From contig CM055101.1 of NCBI GenBank assembly GCA_029204225.1, forward strand, positions 46,427,906 through 46,491,905: a DNA stretch of 64,000 nt. The letters are read 5' to 3'. The position numbers were made by a program, and so were the translations under genes. Of this stretch, positions 22,401-34,219 are shown piece after piece (position 1 is the stretch's first letter; every line of letters begins with the position of its first letter). The DNA comes from Diphasiastrum complanatum (Eukaryota; Streptophyta; Lycopodiopsida; Lycopodiales; Lycopodiaceae). Under the pieces are notes generated by a model. It was not told the origin of the DNA. It searched no databases and saw only the letters and a program-made list of their open reading frames with translations.

Positions 22401-25230
22401 TTTTCCTCCAAGAATTCTTTGCATCCAGATCTGTTTCGTCCAAAAAGTCAAAAAAGATGATTTGGCTATTCTATACCCAGATATAGGATCAAATTCACAA
22501 CCAATTCCAGGAGATAATCCTCAACAATTGAAATCTCTCATGCTTCTTTAGCGTTACGTAAAGAATACCATTTCATATTGTACCCAACATGGACAACCAG
22601 AATGTATCATCCCAAGTACAATAGAGTGTATCACTAACCCAAAAGAAATATAGATTTCAACAAAACCGAATCTCATACTGTCCTAGATATCCAATGTCTA
22701 TTTCAGAATCGATAAAAAGAACTTAATTCTTTTAACAAGTTAGAACTCTCTTGGTTGTTACTGTCATTATAGAGAAATACTCTATAACTGAAAAGAATCC
22801 AAATTACTAGATTCCTGTATGGAACACCTTCTATATGTCTTACTTTGCAAGATCCAAATCCAATTGCAAAACAGAGATGGTTCCATAAATGGATTATTAG
22901 TCTTGTCACTACTTTTCCCTTAGAATCTTCGAATTCTCGAAATTCTAATTCACGCTGGGGAAAATGAATCCAAATTCCCACAGGCAGTCTTCTTAAATAA
23001 TTCCCAATTTTATTCTCACTTGCAATTAGTTATACTTCAGGAATTGAATGTGAATTAAATAATTGGATCATTAAGACCAACAATCATCTACATCTCAAAC
23101 TTCCACTCTTTTTTCCCCTTCCAAAAATGGTTCAGGTTAACAAAACCCCAAATTTGTACTAGGAAAAGCTCAATTTGGTATCTCTAACTTTAGCACTATG
23201 CCCCTGACAGTTTTGATTTGTTCATTAATTGTCGCACTTAATCCCTGGCAAATCCCCTTATAGATCAGCATAGAACTGTTCTACAGGATTTACATTATTC
23301 TTGGTCCTTATTGAGCCCCAAAACAAGAAATGCTCCTTAATTGACAGATTCACAAAATCTTCAACTAAAAGTGAAGGTTACAGTGATCTTAACAATCGAC
23401 TGATTTCAACTCAGTAAGATCATTCACTTTATAAGTCATTTCTGTTTGATCAATAACCAAAGAATGGGAACAAATCGAAAACGTCCATAGTTTCTTCAAA
23501 TTTTATGTAAACTGGGATTTTCAAATTCCATTTAATATGGACCTAAACTGTGAAAATAGACCAAACATCAACTTAACAGTTTCACAATTACCATCTCATA
23601 TTAAAAGGATTTTGAAGCATCCAGCATGCATCCTACATGACATGCAGTGCTTTTAAAAAAAAATCAATTTTTATGTAAATTGCCAAGAAACTGGGAAATT
23701 AACACTTGGATTCACAAAATCAGTTCTAAATGGACCAACTGTGAAAATTGATTAAAATGATCGATTTATCAAATTCACAGGCGACATGCACTGATTTTTT
23801 TTCTAAAAAACAAAAAAATTCTCGTAATTAGCCTAGCCAATAGGAAATCCGCTTTTTGAGCTAGAATTGCCAAAAATAGCTTCATGCAAGAAATTTTCTG
23901 ATCAATCTACTGATTACACTTACAACATGCATCCATGCATGCATACAGGTCTATCCATACATTTTTATCAACAGACAAGCACTACACTGAGTCACAAGCA
24001 TGCATGCATCAGAACATTTCAAAAATTTTGCAAATTTTAGTTCAAAAATTGCCAATTTTTCGACAGCCATAACTTTCTCTACAAGACAACAAATTGGTCG
24101 CTGTAAAGCACAGTACGGAGGGAGAATGGGTCTACAAGGAGCTTACCACATCAACTTGCACCCCTGGCTTCACACGTGCGAGCAATAAATGCATGAAAAA
24201 CAGGTAGGAGGGCGCACTTTTGTGGAGAGGAATCCTCAAAAAACACATCCCAGCCCAAAAAGCCTTGGATCGGAGGTTACAAGCACTCTACTAAGTTCAT
24301 TAGAGAGGCATAGAAGCTTCTAACAGGTCTAGCAAGCAATCATAAGCTCAGATCATGCAAAAAATGCATTTTTGGCCTCCTTCAACAAGCAAAACTTCAA
24401 CATGGTGGTGTCTAATGCTCACCTATCCAAATTGGATGCATGATGGCTCAAAACAGACGCAATCCATATATATTTAAGCTTGTAACAAGAACCAACAGGT
24501 TCAGACCCCCAATTAAGAGGTATTCATGCTCAAAAATCATAAAAAATACACTAATGTTTGGTGTTTTGAGCCTCCTAATGGTGTCTAATACCTTCCAAAC
24601 TTCATGACAGCTCAGGGACAGTTTCATTACATCTCTGAAAACGTTCATACCAAGTCTTGGCTGAGAATTTTGAGATCTACACCAAAATTAGGTCCAAAAA
24701 ACATAAAAAAAACCTTGGTTTTTGACCAATTTTGACCAAAATTTGTGGGGTTAATCAGATCCAAATCCCTGAAAATCCATTGCATGCAAGCACCAAAAGT
24801 TCTGATTCTAGTCAAACATGGTTTCTATAGCCCATTTATGGTCCAAAAACCCCAAATTTTGGTCCAAAATCACTATCTAATCAACCTTTTGACTATCCCA
24901 ACATCATGCAATCATTAGATCCAATCAATAATGACTGTAAAACAGCAAGTACAATATGGAAAACGTACTACACCAGAAACTATGATCAATTTCAAGCAAA
25001 AAACTTCAATTCTAAGTGAAAAATTCACTAAAATCATCAAAAATCCTTTGATTTCCTTCAAAAACTATGGAGAAACCTCATAATTATAATCTCTAGGCTA
25101 AAAGTACACCAAATTCAGGAAAGTTACCTACTTGGAGATCAATTCCACCACCTAGAAGTAACATGCAAGGAGAAATCCACAAAATCTGAGAAAATACAAG
25201 AACTAGCTCCACCTTCTGAGCAAATCCATA

Positions 25231-25242
25231 GCTCTGATACCA
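25231..25242 (-). other. Primer-binding site, tRNA-iMet type
   Basis: The minus strand reads TGGTATCAGAGC, an exact match to the plant tRNA-iMet site, one base inside the 5' LTR. It fixes the orientation of the element. Confidence 0.92.
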
Positions 25243-25243
25243 C

Positions 25244-25732
25244 TACAAGAATCACCAAATGAAGATCTGACTAGATCCTGCTGCAAAACAACCAAAAGGA
25301 CATATGTGGAGTAATACCACCCATCCAAACCTAGATCCCTCCTGGAGTTCCCTCCTGGACCTAGCCCCCAAGCCATAGTGAAGAACCCAGGACAGAGGAG
25401 GAGAAACATGCTCAAGAAATTGAATTTCCAATAGGAGGATGGACGAGTTTCCAATGGACATATTCTCCTCATGAGAGAGAAAATATTCTCCCTAGGCTCC
25501 CCATGCAACCTATATTGAGCTATTAACCTCCTATTCTTGCATTAAAGTAGTCATTCACTATGCATGTGCTCCTATGTCCAATTATAGGTCTGGGCCCTCA
25601 TATGATTATTAATTACTTTACAGACCAAGCCCGGAATGACGAGGCATAACTAATAACCCTATACACCTGGAGTGACTGGCTATCCACGTCAGGAATTATT
25701 CTGATTTCCTTATACTGGACATGGACGTAACA
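25244..25732 (-). repeat. 5' LTR of the LARD-like element
   Basis: Pairs with 18910-19395. Its 5' end is TGTTACGTCC; its 3' end has decayed to CTTGTA instead of CTTACA. The target duplication CTATA follows at 25733-25737. Confidence 0.9.
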
Positions 25733-26017
25733 CTATATATGAAGAGATTAAAGAGGAACATGGTGTGTAGGGCCATGGCAGTCCTTGAGTCTGACGGTTT
25801 GTAGCATCGAAGAGAGAAAAGGATGTTGCTACTTCCAGGACTCAACACTTCAAAGTGGGTACAAGTGGACACTTGTTTGAATCTAGATGAACTTTAGGCA
25901 ACCTTTTCGAGTTATTGAGTTTGAAGTAGCAGGCACACTTTTCTCATTTCGATGTGGTGAACCATGATGTTCAAGAACGTCCACGGCCTGCACACCATAT
26001 GCCTCCTTGGTCTCTCC

Positions 26018-26180
<163 letters not shown>

Positions 26181-26238
26181 CCCACCAAGAAACAAATGAT
26201 GAATAAGAGTGTGTGTGGGTCAAGGGAGGTGCCAATAT

Positions 26239-26377
26239 GGGGAGGAGGGCCATGTATGCTTTTTCCCCATACATGCATACTCCTCCCCATCTTTTTTAGT
26301 TCAAAAAGGTGTATGCATGGGTGAGGGGAGGAGGATGCATGGGGCCCTCACCCATGTGCAATAGTGTATGTAAGTTG

Positions 26378-26448
<71 letters not shown>

Positions 26449-26600
26449 TATATATACATATGTTTACATACATATATGTATATGTATATATATATCTATC
26501 CTCCTACCCCATGTACTTTTTCAAAAAGACTAACTAAATTTCTTACATGCATGCATGGGGAAGAGGATGTATGCATGCTGCCCCATGCATACACCTTGCC
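26239..26600. repeat. CATGCATG-rich repeat with inverted GGGGAGGAG/CTCCTCCCC arms, including a TA tract
   Basis: GGGGAGGAG (26239-26247) and CTCCTCCCC (26280-26288) form an inverted pair around ATGTATG and CATACATGCATAC. Further pieces (GGTGAGGGGAGGAGGATGCATGGGG near 26320; ATGCATGGGGAAGAGGATGTATGCATG near 26550) flank a (TA)27 tract at 26380-26434 that is followed by CA and mixed TA units. A related block lies at 35580-35740, also beside a TA tract. It may be a small non-autonomous element that tends to carry TA repeats. Confidence 0.5.
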
Positions 26601-26760
26601 ACATCATCAATCCGCAATAAGAGCGTACCCCTTGCATCAGGATCACCACATGGCGCAACACTATCGATCTAGATAGAAAGATCCAACGTTCTAGCTCGCA
26701 CGCAGTCCTCTCCTCTTTCAGCCCGCTCAAAGCACTTCAAATAGCCCACCTCTCCGTTCT

Positions 26761-26780
26761 CCCCCCCCCCCCCCCCCCCC
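26761..26780 (+). repeat. Poly-C tract
   Basis: Twenty consecutive C bases. Sequence to the right (26781-27530) is less AT-rich and has short frames up to 90 codons (for example 26848-27120) with no recognised domain. Confidence 0.95.
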
Positions 26781-27530
26781 TTCCCCCGTTGTCGCTTGCC
26801 TGCCATATCCAACAAGCTTTCATCCCACTCGTGATCGGGAGGTCGCATTGTGGCAGGATGCGATCTTGGCTAAAAATAAAAAACGAGAGCCCGCAATCTC
26901 GATTGAAGCTTCTGGAGGTGCCGCATTTGCTCCTAAAGACACTCAGATAGATGCGAGATTGGCTACACTGTTTCTACAAGAAAGAAACAGAAGCTATTGT
27001 GGGCAAGGCGGATATTTAGAGCTCTTTCATAATGGCGTAACAAATTTTGTACTCTCATCTGCGGACAGACACATCAGAGGCGTGCAAACTTCTCAAGGGT
27101 CTACCTCGAGCAGAAGATGAGTCAACCTCCAGCAGGAGAGGAAGAGCATGAGGAAGTCTAGGTTCATGGAGCATCACCAGCGGTCTTCTACCAGTAGCAT
27201 AGGTGAAAGAGATGATCCACATCTGCGAGTAAGCTCTCTCCTTTGTTCTGTGCTCATGCTCATCTTGATACCAAGCGGCGCGAGCCTTGGCTGTTTGAAT
27301 TAGTTTCAGCACTTTTCTAATAATCTTGAAGGGAATACTGAGTGAATGATTTTAACATAGAGTCTATGTCAGATTTTCATAGGTCAATATGATGCATTGA
27401 AGCCTGCGGACATTGTAGGTGGCAGTAGCTAGGATCCTGCGGACGCATGTATATATATCTATATATATCTCTCTCTCTCCATCGTAGCTGAAATCTGTGA
27501 GGCGGCAAGCAACATTCTACAGATCCAGAG

Positions 27531-28870
27531 CAGTTTTGGTTTGTTGACAATTTCAAATTGTCGTACTATACCAACAGGGTTAATATAGATTTTATAGTGA
27601 ATAATGTCGTTCCCACAGAGGACAACATTAGAAATTTATGTATTTGGTAAAATTATGGCAAGTGGTTTTGAGTGTTATTCTGGTTGTCAACAGACATTAA
27701 AAAGTAACCAGTATTACTTATGATTTGGGGAATGTAATGTTAATAATTTTATAACAACAATCTAGCCTCTATCAAATCGAATGAAACATATTCTATAGAT
27801 GAGATGTTATCAGAGTAGTATAACAATACTACACTCTGGCTGATTGAGATGTCAACAAGAGTCGAGAGTTGTTCGATGTATTTGCGACTGTGCAGACAAT
27901 CAATTAATCGCATTCGCAAACTGTTCATTTCTAGACAGAAGTCCTCAACAACTAAAGTCCAAATTAATGGTTAAAGAACACGAATGGTTTTAGAACATGT
28001 TAGAAACTTATGTCAATGCCAATTAGGAAAACAGATCAAAGACTCATTCTTCAAACAGGGACTGTCATCTCATATGTATACATACAGCTTTATTCAATGA
28101 TCATCCTAGACTGTACCAAAGATAGTCGTTATTCGAGTGCCGAAAAGAAAGTATTCGTGACAGACGAATAAGTTCGTTTTAAGACAATTCTTTTAGAGCA
28201 TGTTTTACGGATACACAACAAATGACTGTAATGCACTAGAGCGTCTGTCTGATCAGAGAGTAATTCATGTAATGCGTTAGAGATTGTCAGCAGACTCAAG
28301 ATCAGTCACACTCAACAGTGCGGAGAACAGAGATAAGAGAGAATAACTCACAGAACTCTATTCACTTCTTCAATCTCTTACATATGCATAAACTCTTCTC
28401 TCTCGATGCTCGAGACTGAAGTGTGAGATCAATATATGTTCTACGGGACGAACAAACACACCTCTAAAACAATAGGTGCGTCGCTCCCGTGAAAGGGTCT
28501 AGTTAACAATTAGACTGAAAATATGTTCAATTATACCATGAAAGGTATACTTAACTACGAGTTAAAGTTACTCTAGTTAAACATCTCTTTTCGTATCTAG
28601 TCGTTTCGTGTGGATGACCTAGTAAAGGTTATCCAAAGTAATGTCTTTCTCATTAAAGGTCTTGCCCTTGATTACAAGGCAAGTACTTAGGAGATATATT
28701 TCCGAAAAATGACTTTAGGCCTCTTCATGATTTATACTTAACCAGCTCATATCTTCATTTTCAAGTGTATCATGCCATATTTATGTTGATATTCAATTTT
28801 TAACAAAAAGGTGGCATCACATCTTCCTCAAATGTGAAACGTCCTCGTGAACATAACATCTTCTTATTGA
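27531..28870 (-). mobile_element. Probable 3' untranslated region and LTR of the gypsy element at 29-33 kb
   Basis: It lies downstream (minus strand) of the gypsy coding region and holds no gene. The minus strand at about 28795-28845 reads CACATTTGAGGAAGATGTGATGCC, the kind of purine-rich text seen at the end of gypsy internal regions. On the plus strand, CGTTCCCACAGAGGAC near 27610 resembles conserved LTR-boundary text. LTR ends and a second copy were not found, so the edges are guesses. Confidence 0.35.
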
Positions 28871-28873
28871 GGA

Positions 28874-29101
28874 TTATTCGTGAAACATTCTGTTCTTTAG
28901 ATTTTCGTGAAGGCAAAAAGATATTTCTTCATGTATTTTGTCCTTTAGATATTTCTTTGTCTTAGAGAATATGTGTCTTGTTGTTTCTTTAATTGAATAG
29001 GTTGTTTTGAGTTCATCTTTGAATTGTTGATGAAAACTGGAATCAACCTTCAAAACATCTTTAAACTTCAAAAATTCAGCATCCCATAGAAACATCAGCA
29101 C
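28874..29101 (-). other. Short frame after the post-pol ORF, unassigned
   Basis: 75 codons rich in Lys, Phe and Glu with no recognised motif. It could be the decayed end of the ORF at 29130-30199 or part of the untranslated region. Confidence 0.2.
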
Positions 29102-29129
29102 AACAAAGACATGAATGAATGTTTTATGA

Positions 29130-30199
29130 ACGATTCAATTCTTCATATAATTTCTGAGCAAACTCCAAGTTTTGCTGAGCTTCGATCAACAGCAAGTCTT
29201 CTTTTGATTTTGTGTAACGGCCAACTAGTAAGTTGCCGAATTCTTCTAACTTAACCGGGAGCAATGTTCCATCGAACAGCTCCAAGGTTAACTTGGTATC
29301 TTCGTCTGAATCACTACAAAGAGTGACCTCTTTACAATAACGAGCTGGAAATCTAATAAAAGAGCTTTTACCATAAAGATTTTGAACAAAAAATAATGTC
29401 TTTGCTGCGAAAGTGCCAAACTGCCAAAATGAATATGTACAGAAACTGCTTGTAGCAAAATGACTTCCTTCTGTCTTGTAGATTGTGTCGAATTTCCGTA
29501 AAATAATCTACAAGATTTTGCTCCCAATCCACATAAAGGCTGAATAACTCTGGATAAGCCATATTTACATTGATCAGCAACCCGACATCGTCGAATTCGC
29601 CTAAATCCGCAATAGCTTGAGGTTTGTATAGTTGAAACATCGACTTTCGCTTCAAAAAATGTCGCTTATTATCTTCGTTCCGCAAAAATTGAAACTCTTT
29701 GATTTGCATGTATTCTAGAGCGTATGTAGCCGAAGAGCCTATGTACAACTTGCTGATCTGAAAGGCACGACCTGGAACTTACCTTGGATTATGCTCCAAC
29801 AGAGACATCCTTTCTATTCGATAGAGAGCTGGGCCCATAACCAAAGAAAGTCGTCCTTCTCCCAAGGTTGCTTCCAATCGTCAAAGGTGATGCCTACTGC
29901 GCCTGGTAGCATCATGTATTCCACACGCCATTGCAATTCAACATTAAATGCATGTGGACACCATTTCCAGAAGAGTTCAGCAAATGCACGAAATCTGTCA
30001 ACACATGCCTTCGACTGATTGCGCCGTGTTCGCTTTGGCTGTGTGGATGTAGTTGCCAAGTCCTGAGTTTGCAACTCAGTAGCCAGATCTGATCTTCCAA
30101 TTGTTGCTTGAGATTCGACAGCTCCTGCACAAGCTTGTCGAGATTCGCGATAGCCTCCAAATACTCTTGATGGTCCGAGGCTCCGGAACAAGATGACAC
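29130..30199 (-). pseudogene. Unknown ORF downstream of gypsy integrase (post-pol ORF)
   Basis: Pieces in different frames join into one coherent protein-like reading on the minus strand. It begins MSSCSGASDHQEYLEAIANL with a coiled-coil start (LDKLVQELSNLKQQLEDQ), then FRAFAELFWKWCPHAFNVEL, PGAVGITFDDWKQPWEKDDF, IADLGEFDDVGLLINVNMAY, KLTLELFDGTLLPVKLEEFG, and ends QKLYEELNRS at a stop near 29130. At least two frameshifts and one stop break it. It starts about 530 bases after the integrase end. Athila-type and Tat-type gypsy elements are known to have an extra ORF at this place. I recognise no domain; it could also be a gag from a second, adjacent element. Confidence 0.5.
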
Positions 30200-30354
30200 A
30201 ACTTAAAGTTGCTATGCAATGTCATTAATGCGAAGCGAGGCCCGAATTAAAAAAAAAAAACAACATCTGTTTTGATATGTGAGCGTACACACGTGTGAGA
30301 AATGATGATCACGTGACCATCATCTTTAATGGAGAAATACAAAAAGTAAGTCGA

Positions 30355-30720
30355 GAGATTCTCAAAAATATGATAGAAATATTCTAGAAAGTTTCGCGAA
30401 ACTTTCTCGCAGAATCCTAAAAAAAATGATACATAAACTCACGAAAATTTCTCGAAAATTTTAGCAACATACTAGAAAATTTCTCGAAAAACTGGAGAAA
30501 ACTGCTAGAAAAGATTCTAGAAAAATTCACGAAAATGATTTACGAAAATTTGATTAACAAATTTAGTGTCATGAAAAATTCTCGAAAATACTTTAAAAAT
30601 TATATTGAAAGATTGAGAGAAGTTAAGAAAATTTCACAAAATTTTTTAGAAAAGATAAAAGAAAAGTCACGAAAAATATTAGAAAAATACTAGAAAATAA
30701 TAAGAAAAATAAATAAAAAT
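30355..30720 (-). repeat. Low-complexity TCGAAAA/TAGAAAA spacer
   Basis: Between integrase and the post-pol ORF lies an array of short degenerate units such as TCTCGAAAATT, TAGAAAAATT and CACGAAAATT, on the plus strand, many with CGAAA or CGCGAAA. No coding sense is evident. Confidence 0.6.
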
Positions 30721-30725
30721 TTTGG

Positions 30726-31645
30726 TCAAAGACAATATTTCTTCAGTTTGGACCCATTAATACGTATAGGTAACAGTTCATCTTCAAGTGATTGAAGTTG
30801 TACAGAACCATTCTCAAACACCTCTATGACTTTATACGGTCCAAGCCATCTCATATGGAGTTTTTCAGGGAGCTTTTGATGTCGACTGTCATATATCAGT
30901 GCAAAGTCATCAGCTTTAAGATCACATTTCTTAATATGACTGTCATACTTCTTCTTTGTTTGTTCCTGGATTTCCTTCGTTAATTTTTATGATTTCTTAT
31001 GAGCTTCCACTAGTTCTTCAATATTCGTCAACCTTTCGTTTATACATTCTGCATCTGTTCGTTGAGCTTGAATACAAAAAGTTTTCACCTCAAATTCAAT
31101 TGGCAAAATAGGATGCATACCATATGTAAGAAAATATGGTGTCTGCTTCGTCATGATTTTCTCTATGTTGCAATAAGCCCAGAGAACTTATGGTAGTTTC
31201 TGATCCCAATCCGTTGCATGTGCAATAGTAATTTTGTTCAGGATCTTACATAAAATTCCATTAGCTCTTTCTGTCAACCCATTTGCTTTTGGATTATACG
31301 GTGTAGTTTTCTGTGTGTGATTAGAAAATCGGTTGTCAGCAACTATATATTGTCATTTAGAAAATGTGTACCTCGGTCACTTACTAGTTCAAGTGGACAA
31401 CCATATCTTGTGATTATACTTTTGAATAAAAACATCGCGACAATTTTCTCATCGTTTCATTTCGTCGCCTCTGCTTCAACGTTCTTTGTAGCATAATCCG
31501 TTGCAACTAGAATATATCGACATTTCGTATGTTGAGTCACAGGTTTAATTGGACCGACAAAGTCAATCCCCCACTTTTCAAATGGTGCAAGAGGCAGGAT
31601 TGGTGTCAACGGCCAATTCATTGCTTTTGTAGGCTTACCAGATCT
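30726..31645 (-). pseudogene. Ty3-gypsy integrase core and C-terminal domain
   Basis: On the minus strand the core reads [20 protein letters not shown] and [18 protein letters not shown] (first Asp in GIDFVGP), then CPLELVSDRGTHFLND (second Asp in SDRGTHF). Frameshifts and stops follow. The C-terminal end is intact in one frame: KLPEKLHMRWLGPYKVIEVF and LPIRINGSKLKKYCL, with a stop at 30726-30728. This GPYKV module is typical of plant gypsy integrase ends. The enzyme joins element DNA to the host genome; here it is broken. Confidence 0.8.
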
Positions 31646-32146
31646 CTAGCATGGATCACATGAATGAATAAAATTTGATACATCCTTGAACATTGTGGGC
31701 CACCAATACTTGGTAGTCAATATCTTATTAACAATATTTTTCAAAGCAAAATGTCCACTAGCATCTTCTGAGTGTAAGGCTTTAACGACCTTTTTAATGT
31801 CTTCAGTTTCGAGACATCTTCGAAGCTGATGATCTGCACCAAGCTTGTACAAGATATTGTTAATAATTGTATAAGGTGCTACCTTATATTGAAAAACTAT
31901 CTTTTGCTCCAAATCGTAACCATCCGGATATATCTGATCTTTGAGATAAATAATAATATCAGAATATAACAAATTTGTAGATGAAATCTCGAATAAATGT
32001 TCGTCTGGAAAATCATCATTAATAGGTTTTTCAATTTTTCTCGTGTTGAGTTGTGAAAGATAATCAACATTTGTATGATATTTCCTTGATGAAGCTCTAC
32101 TTGATAAGTGAATTCCTGCAGAATTAGAACCCATCGAGCAATTCAT
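31646..32146 (-). pseudogene. Ty3-gypsy RNase H/integrase linker with zinc-binding HHCC head
   Basis: The frame contains RKYHTNVDYLSQLNTR (end of the RNase H-like region, where the family has HxxADxLSR), a spacer, then LHSEDASGHFALKNIVNKIL, YWWPTMFKDVSNFIHSCDPC. The His, His, Cys, Cys pattern of the integrase zinc head is present (H...H...C..C). The following stop at the start of the core is probably a mutation. Confidence 0.75.
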
Positions 32147-32454
32147 CCTGATAGATCTGGTTTATTTACAAGATACCTAAGAGCATAGTGATCAACATGA
32201 AAAACAAATGCATATCCCAGCAAATAATGTCGAAATTTCTTAACAGTGAAAATCATGCCAAGTGCTTTCCTTTCTATAACCAAATAATTCTTCTCTAATG
32301 CACTGAGCTGTCGACTCGCATAGTAAATGGGATGATCTTTCTTCTGGTCGTCCTTCTGGCTTAGACAGATGCCAATAGCAAATGCAGAAACATCCACATA
32401 ACTATGAAACAAAATAGCCCAGTTGGGTGGTCTCAGAATAGGAGCATTGATCAA
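32147..32454 (-). pseudogene. Ty3-gypsy RNase H domain
   Basis: Reads LFHSYVDVSAFAIGICLSQK, HPIYYASRQLSALEKNYLVI, ERKALGMIFTVKKFRHYLLG and VFHVDHYALRYLVNK. These match the gypsy RNase H signatures (DASxxAIGAVL, YASRxLxxAExNY, ExEALAVVFAxxKFRxYLLG, TDHxALRYL), with the usual Asp residues kept in VDVS, while the TDH motif reads VDH. RNase H removes the RNA strand during copying. Confidence 0.85.
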
Positions 32455-32519
32455 CCTTTGCTTAAGTTCTTTGAATGCTTTCTACTGTTCATTCGTCCAC
32501 AAGTATTCCACTTGTTTCT

Positions 32520-32880
32520 TTAGTAGATGTGTAAGAGAGGCAGCAATAGAAGCATGATTTTGAATAATCTCCGGTAATAGTCGACATGTCCTAAGAAAAC
32601 TCTTAGTTCACGTAAATTGGTTGGCATCTGGAGATTCTTTATAAGCTCGACTTTATCTTTGTCAATTTCTATTCCTCTGTTAGATATTCTGTGTCCAAGT
32701 AATATCCCTTCTTTCATACCGAAAAAACATTTCTCTAGATGAAGAGATAAACAAGTATCTCGACACCGTTGCAATGTTAATTTCAGCTTCTGCAGGTGCG
32801 TCTTTATATCACTATATACACAAAAATCATCAATAAATATTTCAAGAAAAAGATTTGGCCATCTAAGTTCAAGGAGAAAA
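32520..32880 (-). pseudogene. Ty3-gypsy reverse transcriptase, C-terminal part only
   Basis: Begins with LFLEIFIDDFCVYSD, the catalytic block F-I-D-D (32824-32841 on the minus strand), a variant of YxDD common in gypsy elements. It continues CRDTCLSLHLEKCFFG, LLGHRISNRGIEIDKDKVEL and LRVFLGHVDYYRRLF. The fingers and most of the palm, and everything upstream (gag, protease, 5' LTR), are missing: RT sequence stops near 32900. Confidence 0.85.
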
Positions 32881-32899
32881 CTCTAAGCATAATTTCAAA

Positions 32900-34075
32900 C
32901 AATTTTTGTCCTAATTTGTCAATTTTACCTAACCTAGAGTTTTGCCAAGTTGGTGGCTAGGCTGGTTATCCACCTCCGTGATTCAAAGAAGTTAGCCCTA
33001 TAATTTAGGAATCATGATAAAAAAAACTAACTAACCCTATGAATGAGATCCAAACTAGTGAGGCAAATTTTGGAAAAGAACTTAGGGATGATCGAGAAGT
33101 TCAATCTACTTTGTGTTTATTGATTTTTTCAAGAGTAGTCAATAGAGTGAAAAATTGTCAAGTAGTCTAGCTTCAAATATCTTTTGATCCTTACCAGCTC
33201 TCAAGGCGAGAGTGATTAGACCTTTGGATCTAAGAAAGTTGATTTTTAGCTCAAGCTTGAGTGATCTATTCTTGGTGAATTAGACATGACAATTTCTCCA
33301 AGCATTATTGACATTGGTGAGGATAGTGAAATATATAGTGATCAAGACCTTTGTGGATCTTGATATAACTTTGTGTAAGTCACTATAAGGTTGAAAACAC
33401 CTTGGTTTTTACCTCTAATCACAACTCACATATGTGTACTTTGTGTACCAAAATATTTTTTCCATGGAAGCTAGTGGAAGGAAGATTGTTTAAGTTGAAA
33501 GCTAATGTTTCTTTTGAGAGTGTGAACTTGGCAAAGGAGGAGATCACTCAAGTGGAGACCTTGTCAACTGTGATCTTGCTAGCATTGAGGAGGAGCATCA
33601 AAGAGAGAAAGATCTTGAGGATCTCCAAGGAGGCCCTCCATGAGAAAGGCCGAGTCATCAAATTGCATGCAAATGTTCCATTCAAGTGTGCATTAGGGGA
33701 GTTTTGAGCTCCAAAAAGACCTTATAAGAATTCGCGCGAACATCTAATGCGTTCTCTAGGGGTGGAGAGCATTGGAGATGCTACTATCTTTGATTTTTTC
33801 ATAGATATTGTTAGTAGACATGAAGTGACTTGTCTCTTATCTTTAAGATTGATGATGTTTAATAATTTATGTAGATATGACAAGACAATGAAGCTAAATG
33901 CTTTGCAATCTACATTTGTTGTTGATAAAGCAATTAACTATTTATGTAATAGTTTGGAAGATGGTGTCATAAAAGGAAAAAAATCATTCAATGAAATGTA
34001 CTTGAGATTCTTTGAGTCTACATGCTTTGTGCATGATCATTCCAATGTAAGGACCAAAGATTATCCTACTTCAAT
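32900..34075. other. No recognised gene
   Basis: Two plus-strand frames (33402-33707 and the start of 33747-34241) have no identifiable domain. The region may be decayed copia sequence, in view of the fragment that follows. Confidence 0.35.
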
Positions 34076-34079
34076 GATA

Positions 34080-34175
34080 CGAATGATGGTAGTGTTTTGC
34101 TCTTCAAGTAGAGATTGTAAAATCTACATGCTTTCCACCAAAGAAGTTGAATATGGCATGGATCCCAAAAAAATC
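34080..34175 (+). pseudogene. Possible Ty1-copia RNase H scrap
   Basis: The reading CSSSRDCKIYMLSTKEVEYG resembles the copia RNase H text WxSKKQxxVALSTTEAEYxA. It is short and decayed, and it adjoins the truncated end of a Helitron helicase on the other strand. Confidence 0.35.
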
Positions 34176-34219
34176 AACATCCATGTAACGTCCTGCAATA
34201 TTGGAAAAAAAGAAGGAAA

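Larger units (their letters stand above)
18910..25732 (-). mobile_element. Complete 6.8-kb LTR element without coding capacity (LARD-like)
   Basis: All structural marks are present and place the element on the minus strand. Two LTRs of about 487 bp begin TGTTACGTCCATG and lie in the same orientation. A tRNA-iMet primer-binding site is next to the right LTR, a polypurine tract is next to the left one, and both sides have the 5-bp target duplication CTATA (18905-18909 and 25733-25737). The 5.85-kb interior holds only short frames (none above about 100 codons) with no gag, protease, RT or integrase motif. It must have relied on proteins from another element. Three further members of the family lie at 47.5, 48.3-49.8 and 59.0-60.2 kb. 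Confidence 0.9.
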
